A stretch of 54,687 bases of DNA from assembly GCA_045577175.1 (NCBI GenBank), contig JAZNHT010000005.1:1-54687 (forward strand). Reading direction: 5' to 3'. The position numbers were made by a program, and so were the translations under genes. The notes beneath the pieces were generated by a model. That model did not search any database. It had not been told where the DNA came from and saw nothing but the letters and a program-made list of their open reading frames with translations. The stretch is from SIG701 sp045577175. GTDB lineage: Bacteria; Bacillota; Clostridia; Oscillospirales; CAG-272. Positions 1 to 8,906 of this stretch are shown piece after piece (position 1 is the stretch's first letter; every line of letters begins with the position of its first letter).

Positions 1-3000
1 GGATCTCTGCCGTCTGCGTAGTACTTCGTGATAACTGCGTAGTAGTCCGTGCCATCAAGATTTGCCTTCGGAATGTAGAAGTTCATGTCAAGTGCGTTAC
101 CCAGCTTCATGTTCGCACCGGACAGGTCGAACTTCTCGATCTCGGGCGCATCAGGCTCTGCAACATCGGACGTTTTGTTGATCGTGAACGTATCCACAAC
201 GGTGATCTCATCCGTAGTGCCTGTACCGAGGTTGTAGTTCACAAGCGTCAGCGAGGTATCCGTTACATCAATACGCATCATCTGACGGGTGTTTGCAGTT
301 GCGTTGACAGCCGTGTACAGATTCTCATGCTCAGCGACATTGACCTGCGTAGCGGAGGCAGTGCCGGCGGTTACATGAAGAATACCGTCGGGATTTGTAA
401 CGGATACGGGCGTAGAGGCAACCTTCAGATCTGTATGCGTAACGCCGGTGTCATCCGTCCAGGATACGTACGTCGGCATATTCGTACCGTCTGCGTAGGT
501 ATAGGAGCCGTCCGCATACGGAGTAATCACAGATGCGTCGATGTAGTTGCCGTTTTCATCCTGCGCCGGCTTGATGATGTGTGTACGCGTGTAGCAGTGA
601 TCGTGTCCGGAAAGGACGAGATCGATACCGTTCTCATAGAAGTACGGGATCAGGTACTCGCGCATATTCACGAAGTTGTACTGCTCCGTTCTGTTGTACA
701 CGCCGGAGCTGTTGACGGTGTAATTACCGTGATAGCTGGAGCCGTAGGGGGAGCGGTGATAAACAACGATTTTCCAATCGATGTCGAGATCCTTCGTTTC
801 CTCCATTACGCTCTCGATAAATGCGCCGTGCGCATCTGCCGCAGCCTTATCGGTGGCTCTGCTTGCATCGGAGCCGGTATAGTCAAGGAAATCGTTATTA
901 TTCAGAACGAGGAACAGGACATTGTTGTACACAAACCAATAGTCGGAGCTGTTCGCTATGCCGGTTGTCGGATCATTGGTTGCACCGATGCCTGAAAGAT
1001 TCGGCTCGTTAAAGTGGTAGGAGTGCATACAATGATCGTAGTTATCGTGATTACCGAGGGTAACAACGGTCGGCATACTTAGGAGCTCATCGTGGTTGGA
1101 GTAAGCATCAAACTGCGCCTCGTGAGCCTCAAACGTATTACCGAACTGATTGATCTGGTCACCGACGGAGAGCATGAAATCTGCGGAGGCAAACTCATCA
1201 GCGGTAACGAGCTGATTGAGCGTTCTGCCCCACGTCTCATAGTCAAGATCAAGGTTGTCTCCGCGTCCTACCTGCGGATCACCGACAACAGCAAAGCTGA
1301 ATGCGCCGGAGGAACCTGTCGAGAACGGAATGATCTCAGACGTGCTCTCACCGTTTGCAAGCTGATAGTAATAATCCGTCTCAGCCTCAAGTCCCTCGAT
1401 CGTTGCCTTGTTTGCGAAGTAGTATTCCTTTACGGAATCGGTTCGCGCGGCGGTAACAACGGTTGCCGTTTCCGGGAACGCGCCGTCAGCCATTTCGGAT
1501 GCCTTGGCAAACGTGATCGTGCCCTCACCCTCGTCAAGCGAGAACCATGTGAAATTCAGTTTGGATTCATCCGCGCCGAGCTGAAGGACGATGTTCGTGA
1601 ATGCGGGATAATCCGAAAGATCGATTTCCTCATCCACTGTTTCGGTCGACAGTGTGTACGCAAAGGACTGGATGTACGCATTACTGCGCGGCTGGGTGCC
1701 GTCCATCTTCCAGTTTCTGTACGACTTGAACGTATGCTCACCGGCTGTCAGATAGACAACCATGCCGTAAAAAGAAACGGTGTTGGGATACGTGCCGGTA
1801 CCAAATGCATCGAAAATCTTCCCGTCGTCGATCTGCAAATATGCACCGCGACCGCTGGTCGTGGTAACAAAATCGAAGCGGAAGGCATACAGACCGTCTT
1901 CGGGAACGGTAAATTTCGCACAGTAGGGATTCACATTCGGCATAGAAACGCCGTTGAACTGTCCGCCGGCAGCCGTATCATATACCGTAAAAGAATTGCC
2001 GAGCGTATCCTTATTATAGGAGATAATGTCGGAATCATAGAAATTCACAGTGGTGATCGCGGAAGGTGCCGCATTTTCAAAAGCACCGACAGGAGTAGCG
2101 GAATACTCCATCGTGCCAATGGAGAATGCATAGGCAAAGCCTTGAATATAACCCGTACTGCGAGACGGCTCACGCATGACCTTGAACGTATGCGTACCTG
2201 CCGTCAGATTAACCTCCATGCCGTAGAAGGAAGCGGTATTGGGATATGTGTACGAATCAAAAGCGTGGTACAGCGCGCCGTTGTCGATCTGGATGTATGC
2301 GCCGCGACCGCTGGTCGTGGTAACAAAATCAAAACGGATCTCGTAAGCGCCGGTATACGGAACGGTAAACTCGGCAACGTATGCGGAATCCAGATTGGAA
2401 ATGCTGAGACCGTTGAAGTCACCGCCTGCCGCCGTGCTGTATGTGGTAATATCCTTGCCGTGAAGCGCTTCGTTATAGGCAACGATGTCCTCATCATACA
2501 GGTTCACGGTACCGATCGTGTCGGAGGTCGCAAACGCACCGACAGGAGACGTGGAAAGCTCCAGCTCACCGACCTGCAGTGCATACGCAAAGCCGTGGAG
2601 GTACGCATTTGTACCTGCGGGAGCGCCGTACGCCGTGTTCGGAATTATCTTAAACGTATATTCCTGACCTGCAGTCAGTCTGGCAGAAAACCCGTAGAAG
2701 CTTACAGAACGACCCGTGCTGTACGCATAGAAAATCTCACCGTCATCGATCTGCACATACGCACCGCGACCGTAGGAATCACATACAATGTCCAGACGGA
2801 AATCGTATGTACCTGTGTACTGCGGCGTAAATTTGGCTTCATAACCGTCAGCGGGCGTGCTGACACCGTCAAAGCCGGTTGATGCCGTACTGTAAACAGC
2901 AAATGTCTTACCGAGAGTGTCACGGTTATAGGAAATGATCTCTTCGTCGTAGAATTTTACTTCTGTCACAAACAGAGAATCGGCAAAAGCCCCCTGTGCC

Positions 3001-3605
3001 TCAGCGGAAATCTCCAGCTCATCAAACTTGAGCGCATACGCAAAGCCGAAAAGATACGCGTCTTTGACAGAGTAACCGTTAATTTGAGTGTTTGGAATAA
3101 CCTTAAAGGTATACTCCCGACCCGCGGTCAGTTCAGCGGAAAAGCCGTAGAAATTGATAACCTGACCGAATGTGCCCTTCGAATATGCGTAGTAAATTTC
3201 ACCGTCGTCGATCTGAACGTACGCACCGCGGCCGTTGCCGTCAACAACGATGTCGAAGCGGAAGTCGTACGTGCCGGTGTACGGTGCCGTGAATTTTGCT
3301 TCGTAACCGCCTGCGGGCGTGCTGACGCCCTCAAAACCGTTTGCTTCCTGTGTGTAAACAGTAAACGTCTTGCCGAGCGTGTCACGGTTATAGGCTACGA
3401 TCTCCGGATCGTCAAACCGCACTTCCGTAATGGAAGAAGATGATGCAAACGCCCCGAGAGCCGTGCCGGAAAGCTCAAGCTCCGTGTATGAGGACGCAGC
3501 CGAGACGCTTGTGAGGGCTCTTGCCGCAGAATTTCCTGTAAAGCAAGGAAAAACAGCGGAGAAGGCCATCACAAAGCAGAGAAAAAGGGATACGATTTTC
3601 TTCAT
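1..3605 (-). CDS. Secreted purple-acid-phosphatase-like metallophosphoesterase with four N-terminal tandem modules (3' end outside window)
   Basis: The reading frame starts at an ATG at 3605, preceded by an AGGAAA-type RBS, and stays open to base 1, so at least 1,201 residues are visible and the C-terminus is missing. Residues 1-31 form a signal peptide (MKK, hydrophobic core, then ARA). Four related modules of about 150 residues follow (roughly 40-193, 194-345, 346-495, 496-652); each carries a YNxDTLGK-like motif, a YTGTYDFRFD-like stretch, GRGAYVQIDDG, SFYGF and a closing GFAYAL. Next come a fibronectin-like purple acid phosphatase N-terminal domain (about 665-765) and a calcineurin-like phosphoesterase domain with GDPQ (about 774), GNHD (about 852) and GHDHCYT (about 1000), which supply the dinuclear metal ligands. 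The enzyme probably hydrolyses phosphate esters outside the cell. The module family is not recognised; its look is that of a PA14/CBM-like beta-sandwich (inference). Confidence 0.9.
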   Translation of the reverse strand, partial: MKKIVSLFLCFVMAFSAVFPCFTGNSAARALTSVSAASSYTELELSGTALGAFASSSSITEVRFDDPEIVAYNRDTLGKTFTVYTQEANGFEGVSTPAGGYEAKFTAPYTGTYDFRFDIVVDGNGRGAYVQIDDGEIYYAYSKGTFGQVINFYGFSAELTAGREYTFKVIPNTQINGYSVKDAYLFGFAYALKFDELEISAEAQGAFADSLFVTEVKFYDEEIISYNRDTLGKTFAVYSTASTGFDGVSTPADGYEAKFTPQYTGTYDFRLDIVCDSYGRGAYVQIDDGEIFYAYSTGRSVSFYGFSARLTAGQEYTFKIIPNTAYGAPAGTNAYLHGFAYALQVGELELSTSPVGAFATSDTIGTVNLYDEDIVAYNEALHGKDITTYSTAAGGDFNGLSISNLDSAYVAEFTVPYTGAYEIRFDFVTTTSGRGAYIQIDNGALYHAFDSYTYPNTASFYGMEVNLTAGTHTFKVMREPSRSTGYIQGFAYAFSIGTMEYSATPVGAFENAAPSAITTVNFYDSDIISYNKDTLGNSFTVYDTAAGGQFNGVSMPNVNPYCAKFTVPEDGLYAFRFDFVTTTSGRGAYLQIDDGKIFDAFGTGTYPNTVSFYGMVVYLTAGEHTFKSYRNWKMDGTQPRSNAYIQSFAYTLSTETVDEEIDLSDYPAFTNIVLQLGADESKLNFTWFSLDEGEGTITFAKASEMADGAFPETATVVTAARTDSVKEYYFANKATIEGLEAETDYYYQLANGESTSEIIPFSTGSSGAFSFAVVGDPQVGRGDNLDLDYETWGRTLNQLVTADEFASADFMLSVGDQINQFGNTFEAHEAQFDAYSNHDELLSMPTVVTLGNHDNYDHCMHSYHFNEPNLSGIGATNDPTTGIANSSDYWFVYNNVLFLVLNNNDFLDYTGSDASRATDKAAADAHGAFIESVMEETKDLDIDWKIVVYHRSPYGSSYHGNYTVNSSGVYNRTEQYNFVNMREYLIPYFYENGIDLVLSGHDHCYTRTHIIKPAQDENGNYIDASVITPYADGSYTYADGTNMPTYVSWTDDTGVTHTDLKVASTPVSVTNPDGILHVTAGTASATQVNVAEHENLYTAVNATANTRQMMRIDVTDTSLTLVNYNLGTGTTDEITVVDTFTINKTSDVAEPDAPEIEKFDLSGANMKLGNALDMNFYIPKANLDGTDYYAVITKYYADGRD

Positions 3606-3653
3606 GGGAGGTTTCCTTTCTGATTTTAAAAAATTTCGCCTGGGTATGCCAAA

Positions 3654-3683
3654 AGTATAGCAAAAACAACATAGCTTTGTTAA
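3654..3683 (-). promoter_or_regulatory. Candidate sigma-A promoter of the metallophosphoesterase gene
   Basis: Read on the minus strand, TTAACA (3678-3683) and TATACT (3654-3659) are separated by 18 bp. The leader to the ATG at 3605 would be about 40 nt. The rest of the 3606-3894 gap is AT-rich and I see nothing else in it except the rpe terminator. Confidence 0.55.
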
Positions 3684-3846
3684 ATTTTTTTCAAAAAAGT
3701 CAATATTGTTTACAAAATCCACAGAAACAGAATTGTCTGTTCTACATGGAAATTTGCTGGCTACATAGTTAATTATACCACTGATCCATTCTTTTGTCCA
3801 TTAACACAATCAACAAAATGCAAACAAAGCCTTTGTGTATTCCGCT

Positions 3847-3880
3847 AAAAAAAGCAAAATGCAAAAGCATTTTGCTTTTT
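3847..3880 (-). terminator. Rho-independent terminator after rpe
   Basis: A perfect 9-bp stem (gcaaaatgc 3854-3862 with gcattttgc 3867-3875) has an AAAA loop. It is followed on the minus strand by seven Ts (3847-3853). The other side is also T-rich, so it may work in both directions. Confidence 0.85.
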
Positions 3881-3894
3881 TATAAAATTTCGTA

Positions 3895-4590
3895 TCAAAG
3901 TCCGCTGAGGAACGACTTCTCTGCGGCAGCTTTCACCTTATCAAGTGCTTCCTTCATGTCGGGTGCGCGGAAGGATGCCGTACCGACAACAAAAATGTTC
4001 GCGCCGACAGCGGCGGTGCGTGCGGCGTTTTCCTCATTGATACCGCCGTCCACCTGAATGTCGAGATCCATACCGCGGCGATCCGCCTCGTAGCGGATGG
4101 CGGCAATCTTCGGAAGCATGTCAGCCATGAACTTCTGACCGCCGAAGCCGGGCTCAACTGTCATGACAAGCACCATATCAACATACGGAAGCAGCGGGAA
4201 AATGCTCTCAGCCGGAATCTTCGGACGAAGAGAGATTGCCGCCTTCATGCCGCACTCGCGGATCTTCTTGAGTGCTTCGATCAGCTCCTCGTCGGACAGA
4301 CCGATGTCGTTGTGAATCGTCACCATAGCGGCACCCGCATCGCGGAGAACCTCGATGTACTTCTGCGGCGCAGAGGTCATCATATGTACGTCCATCGGCA
4401 TTTTGGTTACTCCGTGCATCAGCTTCACGATGTCAAAGCCGAAGCTCATGTTCGGCACGAACATACCGTCCATGATGTCGCAGTGGAGCATATCTGCCCC
4501 TGCCGCCTCCGCGCGGCGCACTTCGTCCTCCAGATGCAGCCAATCGCAGGCAAGGATGGAGGGGGATGTCTGAATCTTCAAATTTTTCAT
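3895..4590 (-). CDS. rpe: Ribulose-phosphate 3-epimerase
   Basis: Interconverts ribulose 5-phosphate and xylulose 5-phosphate in the pentose phosphate pathway; cytosolic TIM barrel. The product has 231 residues, normal for the family. The N-terminal SPSILACD motif, the metal-binding HCDIMDG (36-42), MDVHMM (H69), EPGFGGQKF and QVDGGI are all present. I chose the ATG at 4590 because it has a strong AAAAGGAG RBS; an upstream in-frame start would add 17 residues without an RBS and is rejected. It lies 278 bp downstream of ispF on the same strand, with its own candidate promoter, and ends in a good terminator. Confidence 0.97.
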   Translation of the reverse strand: MKNLKIQTSPSILACDWLHLEDEVRRAEAAGADMLHCDIMDGMFVPNMSFGFDIVKLMHGVTKMPMDVHMMTSAPQKYIEVLRDAGAAMVTIHNDIGLSDEELIEALKKIRECGMKAAISLRPKIPAESIFPLLPYVDMVLVMTVEPGFGGQKFMADMLPKIAAIRYEADRRGMDLDIQVDGGINEENAARTAAVGANIFVVGTASFRAPDMKEALDKVKAAAEKSFLSGL

Positions 4591-4641
4591 TATGGGAACT
4601 CCTTTTAGAATATTGTCATGCTCCGCTTGTTGGCGGTGCAA

Positions 4642-4669
4642 AATATACGTATATTACGGATTTCGGCAA
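4642..4669 (-). promoter_or_regulatory. Candidate rpe promoter overlapping a 14-bp palindrome
   Basis: Minus strand: TTGCCG (4664-4669), 16 bp, TATATT (4642-4647). The -10 lies in the perfect palindrome AATATACGTATATT (4642-4655). The rest of the ispF-rpe gap (4591-4868) shows no gene. Confidence 0.4.
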
Positions 4670-4833
4670 AGCACACGCCTCTGTGCAGTCGGGCGACACG
4701 TGGCATTTTGCCGTCTGTTTCATATTATGATTAGGGGATATACCCCGGAAAAACAAGAGGCATGAAACGGCGCACGGACTGTGACAGAAAAGGACGTAAA
4801 GAGAAACCGCGCCGCAGACGCCGATTCGCATAG

Positions 4834-4859
4834 CAGGATGCGCCGCCCGGTGCATCCTG
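4834..4859 (-). other. Hairpin just downstream of ispF
   Basis: Perfect 8-bp inverted repeat (caggatgc 4834-4841, gcatcctg 4852-4859) with a 10-nt GC-rich loop. There is no T-run, so it is an RNA 3'-end stabiliser or weak terminator at best. Confidence 0.4.
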
Positions 4860-4868
4860 TATTTGCGT

Positions 4869-5339
4869 TTATTCCGTAAGAAGGCAGACGGCGTGCGCGG
4901 CAATTCCCTGTCCGCTTCCCGTGAAGCCCATCTTTTCCTCCGTGGTTGCCTTGACGTTCACACGGGAAACGTCGATGCCGCAAGCGCGAGCGAGATTCTC
5001 ACGCATCGTGGAAATATGCGCCGACATCTTCGGTGCCTGTGCAACAACCGTGCAGTCGATATATTCAACGGCAAATCCTGCCGTGCGGATTTTGGATGCG
5101 CAGTCGGAAAGAAGCGCGAGGCTGTCCGCCCCGTCAAATTCCGCGGCACTGTCCGGATAATTCGCACCGATGTCCGGCATACCTGCCGCGCCGAACAGCG
5201 CATCGATCACCGCATGGGCGAGCGTATCGCCATCGGAATGGGCGGAAATTCCCTCCGTATGCGGCACGCGGACGCCGCCGATCACAAACGGACGCTCTCC
5301 GCCGAAGCGGTGCGCATCATAGCCATGTCCGATCCGCAT
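4869..5339 (-). CDS. ispF: 2-C-methyl-D-erythritol 2,4-cyclodiphosphate synthase
   Basis: Converts CDP-ME 2-phosphate to 2-C-methyl-D-erythritol 2,4-cyclodiphosphate in the non-mevalonate isoprenoid pathway. The product has 156 residues, the usual size. The metal ligands D8 and H10 (GYDAHRF) and H42 (TLAHAV) are present, with HSDGD (34-38) and the ATTEEKMGFTG signature (about 130-140). The ATG at 5339 has the RBS GGAGGAA; its A is the last base of the ispD stop codon, so translation is probably coupled. A longer in-frame reading from 5426 lies inside ispD and is not used. Confidence 0.97.
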   Translation of the reverse strand: MRIGHGYDAHRFGGERPFVIGGVRVPHTEGISAHSDGDTLAHAVIDALFGAAGMPDIGANYPDSAAEFDGADSLALLSDCASKIRTAGFAVEYIDCTVVAQAPKMSAHISTMRENLARACGIDVSRVNVKATTEEKMGFTGSGQGIAAHAVCLLTE

Positions 5340-6103
5340 CAAAATTCCTCCCCCCGTGCACGGAGAATCGCCTCCGCGATCGTTACGTCCATCGGGACGG
5401 TGATTTTGATATTCTCCGATCCGCAATCGACAAGGCGAACCTTGAATCCGAGCCGTTCGGCGAGCATACTGTCATCCGTGGCGCGAATGTTTTCCTTTTC
5501 CGCCGTATAGACCGCAACCCGATACATATCCGCAAGGAAAATCTGCGGCGTTTTGGCAAGCCAGATCGTGTTTCTGTCGGGAGACTGCTCCACGCACTCG
5601 TTCGCATCTGCACACTTTACCGTATCGCGCGATTTCTCAGCCGCGACCGCCGCACCGTATTCATACGCGCCGCGTACCGTGTCGCGGATCATCTCGGATG
5701 TAATCAGACAGCGCGCACCGTCGTGGATTGCGACAAACTTCGCCTTCGGAGAGATCGCGTCAAAGCCGATCTTGGCGGATGCCTGTCTGTCCGCACCGCC
5801 GGGGAGAATTTTCGCGAGCTTCGTGATGCCGTATTCGGTGCAGTATCGCTCGCACCGTGCAACATCCTCCGCAGTTGTGACGAGGACAACCTCGTTTATA
5901 TACTCCGATTTTTCAAACGCAAGGAGAGAACGGACAACCGCGGGAACTCCGCCGATCAGACGAAACTGCTTCGGTCCGTGCTCCTGCCCGAAGCGCTGTC
6001 CGCTTCCTGCCGCAAGAACAACCGCCGAGGTAAAGTGCCGCTGTGATTCCTTCGGTGAAAACGCACGCAGAACATCTGCAATTTTGGATACAATCGAGTC
6101 CAT
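5339..6103 (-). CDS. ispD: 2-C-methyl-D-erythritol 4-phosphate cytidylyltransferase
   Basis: Transfers CMP from CTP to MEP to give CDP-ME, the step two before IspF. The product has 254 residues. The nucleotidyltransferase motif AVVLAAGSGQRFG begins near residue 27, PKQF follows at 44-47 and IHDGARC sits near 125. The first ~26 residues are an extension compared with typical IspD; the ATG at 6103 has a strong GAGGAGGG RBS, so the extension looks real. It forms an operon with ispF through a one-base stop/start overlap. Confidence 0.96.
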   Translation of the reverse strand: MDSIVSKIADVLRAFSPKESQRHFTSAVVLAAGSGQRFGQEHGPKQFRLIGGVPAVVRSLLAFEKSEYINEVVLVTTAEDVARCERYCTEYGITKLAKILPGGADRQASAKIGFDAISPKAKFVAIHDGARCLITSEMIRDTVRGAYEYGAAVAAEKSRDTVKCADANECVEQSPDRNTIWLAKTPQIFLADMYRVAVYTAEKENIRATDDSMLAERLGFKVRLVDCGSENIKITVPMDVTIAEAILRARGEEF

Positions 6104-6133
6104 GGCTCTCCCTCCTCTTTAGCGTACACAGAT

Positions 6134-6139
6134 ATTATA
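6134..6139 (-). promoter_or_regulatory. Candidate -10 box for ispD-ispF
   Basis: The minus strand reads GTGCTATAATATC with a perfect TATAAT about 30 nt upstream of the ispD ATG. No good -35 is seen at 17 bp (TTTCTT). Confidence 0.5.
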
Positions 6140-6204
6140 GCACACTTTTCACCCAAAAGAAACCACTTTGCAAATTTTTCTTTTGCTTTTTCGGAGAAAA
6201 AGTC

Positions 6205-6233
6205 TTGCAAGGGCGGCTGAGAAGTGGTACTAT
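6205..6233 (+). promoter_or_regulatory. Sigma-A promoter of pepD
   Basis: TTGCAA (6205-6210), 17-bp spacer, TACTAT (6228-6233). The expected start lies about 30 nt upstream of the ATG. Confidence 0.65.
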
Positions 6234-6270
6234 TATATATTGAAGAAACCGTTCACAAAAGGAGACTTAC

Positions 6271-7689
6271 ATGACACATCCGCTTTTCAGATATTTTTAC
6301 GAAATCAGTGCAATTCCGCGCCCGTCCGGTAAAGAAGAAAAAATCGCGGACTATCTCGAAGCGTTCGCAAATGAGCATAGGCTCACCGTACTTCGCGATG
6401 CGGAAAACAATATTCTGATCCGCAAGGATGCAAGCGCAGGATATGAGAGCGCGCCATCCGTGCTTCTCCAGGGACACACGGACATGGTCTGCGAAAAAAA
6501 TGCGGACACCGCGCACGATTTTGATAATGAAGGCATCCGCATCATCAAAGACGGTGATTTTCTCCGTGCGGACGGAACGACACTCGGCGGTGACAACGGC
6601 TACGCCGTCGCGGCGATGCTTTCCGTACTCGCCGACAATACGCTCGCACATCCTGCGTTGGAATGTCTCTTCACAACGGGTGAGGAGGTAGCCCTAACGG
6701 GAATGCAGGCGTTTGACAAATCGCAGCTTCGCTCAAAAATCATGATAAACCTTGATTCGGAGGAAGAAAACATTGCCACCGTCGCCTGTGCAGGCGGTGT
6801 CCGTACCGATCTCTCGCGCACACCGACTGCGGCTCACACAGGCGGCACGGTTCTTTGCCTGCTCGTGCGCGGTCTTGCCGGCGGACACTCGGGCGCGTCG
6901 ATCCATCTCGGACTTGCTAACGCTTTGAAAGTGACCGCGCGCCTGCTCACCGCCGTCAAAAAGGTCACGTCCGTGCAGATTGTTGAAATGACGGGCGGCA
7001 ACAAGGACAACGCAATCCCGCGCGAATGTGACACGGTGTTTGTCGTAGGAGACGCCGAGCTCGCCAAAGCCGCCATCAGCAACGAGGAGGCGTGCATCCG
7101 CGAAACGCTGATCGGTGAGGACAGTGCGTTTCGTGCCGAACTCTCGCACGTCGAGACGGATGTCCCTGCACTCTCCGAGAGAGACACCGACGCCCTGCTC
7201 TCCCTCATCCGTCTCCTTCCTTACGGCGTCATCCGCATGAGTCCGAATATTGAAGGACTGGTGGAGACCTCCTCCAACACGGCAATCGTCCGCGCGGATG
7301 CGTCGGCGATCAAGATCACCGTATCCTCGCGATCCTCGGTGGAAGCAGAGCTCGACGATGTAATGTCGGTGATCGACATCGCCGCCGCTGTAACCGGATT
7401 CACCGCAAATCACCACTCACGCTATCCCGGGTGGGCGTTCACGCAGGATTCGCGCCTCCAGCCGCTGTATCTTGAAACGTACCGCGATCGATTCGGCAAG
7501 GAAGCGAAAATCGCAGGAATCCACGCCGGGCTGGAGTGCGGACTTATAAAGGAAGTCATTCCGGAGATGGACATCATATCGATCGGGCCGAACATGTACG
7601 ACATCCACACGCCGGACGAAAAGCTGTCAATCTCCTCCTCTGTGCGCGTGTACGATCTGCTCGTGCACCTGCTCGCAAAGCTAAAATAA
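6271..7689 (+). CDS. pepD: Beta-Ala-His dipeptidase / aminoacyl-histidine dipeptidase (M20 family)
   Basis: A cytosolic zinc dipeptidase that releases N-terminal residues from dipeptides such as Xaa-His. The product has 472 residues, close to known PepD proteins. Metal-site motifs are visible: GHTDMV (H69, D71), GGDNG (D108) and TTGEEV (E138 as catalytic base, E139 as ligand), then NLDSEEE. The lid/dimerisation domain lies in the middle (GLAGGHSGASIH). The start has the RBS AAAAGGAG. It is monocistronic, bounded by its own promoter and a 13-bp terminator hairpin. The family assignment is secure; substrate range is not shown. Confidence 0.95.
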   Translation: MTHPLFRYFYEISAIPRPSGKEEKIADYLEAFANEHRLTVLRDAENNILIRKDASAGYESAPSVLLQGHTDMVCEKNADTAHDFDNEGIRIIKDGDFLRADGTTLGGDNGYAVAAMLSVLADNTLAHPALECLFTTGEEVALTGMQAFDKSQLRSKIMINLDSEEENIATVACAGGVRTDLSRTPTAAHTGGTVLCLLVRGLAGGHSGASIHLGLANALKVTARLLTAVKKVTSVQIVEMTGGNKDNAIPRECDTVFVVGDAELAKAAISNEEACIRETLIGEDSAFRAELSHVETDVPALSERDTDALLSLIRLLPYGVIRMSPNIEGLVETSSNTAIVRADASAIKITVSSRSSVEAELDDVMSVIDIAAAVTGFTANHHSRYPGWAFTQDSRLQPLYLETYRDRFGKEAKIAGIHAGLECGLIKEVIPEMDIISIGPNMYDIHTPDEKLSISSSVRVYDLLVHLLAKLK

Positions 7690-7693
7690 AGGA

Positions 7694-7722
7694 AATCCCT
7701 GCTGTCTGTGACAGCAGGGATT
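7694..7722. terminator. Bidirectional terminator hairpin between pepD and the convergent regulator
   Basis: Perfect 13-bp stem (7694-7706 with 7710-7722) and a 3-nt loop, placed between two convergent stop codons. T-runs are weak on both sides (TTGGTTATT; TTTCCTTTATTTT). Confidence 0.7.
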
Positions 7723-7727
7723 GGTTA

Positions 7728-8294
7728 TTACACGGACATTCTGTACCCCTTGTACCGCTTTGTTTCAATCAGGGGAACCCCGTGCGCCCGTTTCGCTTTC
7801 CCGTTGATATTGCAAATATGGACAGCGACACCGCCAGTACCGTCCGCAAGGCACGCCGCCGCGATCTCATCCGCAGTAAAATACCCACCGCTTCCCTGAA
7901 ACAAAAACCGCACGATCATGTATTCGTTCTTCGTCAGATGCATCTCAACCGCGCGGAAGAACACGCGCCGCCCGTCAAAACGGATGCCGCGCTCGTGCAC
8001 CGTTTCCATATCACAGCCGAAGCGGAGGAAAAACCGCCGCTGTACAGCGGAGACGATTTCTTCATCCGTGAAGGATTCGGGAATGTCAACAATCTTCGCC
8101 GGCGGAATATGTCTTAAAAGTGAGTGTGCAAACACGGACGCACTCTGCGCGATAGCCACAAACGGCATACGTGCGATCACATCCGCAAAGCCGTACTCGA
8201 CACCGACAAGGATCGCCGGAATATCCGCCGCACGCAGAACGTCACGGACATGGAGCATATGCAAATCGTCCCGTGCAGTAAAAAGTGCAATCAT
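7728..8294 (-). CDS. OmpR/PhoB-type winged-helix protein with degenerate N-terminal domain
   Basis: Of its 188 residues, the C-terminal ~80 look like a Trans_reg_C winged helix: LTKNEYMIVRFLF, a GYFTADEIAAACL helix, then AVHICNINGKAK and the ETKRYKGYRM wing. The N-terminal ~95 residues (FTARDDLHMLHVRDVL onward) have receiver-like length but no phospho-acceptor Asp pocket or conserved Lys that I can see. It is therefore probably an atypical, phosphorylation-independent regulator. The ATG at 8294 is preferred over 8315 because an AGAAGGAG RBS lies 8 nt before it. No kinase gene is adjacent. Confidence 0.8.
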   Translation of the reverse strand: MIALFTARDDLHMLHVRDVLRAADIPAILVGVEYGFADVIARMPFVAIAQSASVFAHSLLRHIPPAKIVDIPESFTDEEIVSAVQRRFFLRFGCDMETVHERGIRFDGRRVFFRAVEMHLTKNEYMIVRFLFQGSGGYFTADEIAAACLADGTGGVAVHICNINGKAKRAHGVPLIETKRYKGYRMSV

Positions 8295-8413
8295 ACGCGC
8301 GTCTCCTTCTGTCATAATTTTTATACCGACTCATATATATGTAGCGCGGCAAAGTCCGCGCCGGTCGCGTTCCCCCGCGCGCACGGCAAAAAGCCGCGGG
8401 GAGAAAGGATCCC

Positions 8414-8902
8414 ATGTTTGTATACGCGCTTAGAGCGAACACGCTCCGATTTTTCAGCATCATAGGCATCGCACTGATCGTTCTTGTATCGCTTATCCTG
8501 TTCGTGCCGGGATATGAGATCACCACGACAAGCAGCATCCGGGCAGAAAAAGAGCAAATCAAGTACGACAAAATCAAAACGCCCGAGGACAGGATTGCGT
8601 TTCTTGCCCAGTTCGGCTGGGAGGTGAACGAAACACCGATCACGGAAAATGAAATCAAAATCCCCGACGAATTTGACAAGATTCTGAAAACGTACAACGA
8701 GGTACAGAAGCAGCAAGGACTGGATCTGACGAAATACAGAGGAAAAACCGTGACGCGGTACACCTACGAAATCACAAACTATCCGAATTATGAAGGCAAG
8801 GTATACGCCAACGTGCTGATCTATAAAAACCGCGTAATCGGCGGCGATATATGCTCTGCCGACGTGAACGGCTTCATACACGGATTCAAGGGGAAGCCCT
8901 GA
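8414..8902 (+). CDS. Membrane-anchored DUF4830-type protein
   Basis: 162 residues. One N-terminal transmembrane segment (about 11-30, IIGIALIVLVSLILFVPGY) would anchor an extracytoplasmic domain. The remainder matches what I recall of DUF4830: FGWEVNETP, IPDEFDKILKTYNEVQKQQG, a KTVTRYTYEITNYP stretch, and a closing VIGGDICSADVNGFIHGF. The function is not known. It is divergent from the winged-helix gene (119-bp gap) and ends in its own terminator. The RBS is GAGAAAGGA. Confidence 0.8.
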   Translation: MFVYALRANTLRFFSIIGIALIVLVSLILFVPGYEITTTSSIRAEKEQIKYDKIKTPEDRIAFLAQFGWEVNETPITENEIKIPDEFDKILKTYNEVQKQQGLDLTKYRGKTVTRYTYEITNYPNYEGKVYANVLIYKNRVIGGDICSADVNGFIHGFKGKP

Positions 8903-8906
8903 TCGG

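Noticed and set aside
1092..2882. 596-codon plus-strand open frame opposite the metallophosphoesterase
   Set aside because: It is antisense to a gene with a signal peptide, repeats and catalytic motifs. Its translation has no domain logic; such frames arise from the codon pattern of the real gene.
4616..4903. Small minus-strand ORF in the ispF-rpe gap
   Set aside because: It overlaps the end of ispF, lacks a convincing RBS and its Cys/Arg-rich translation resembles nothing.
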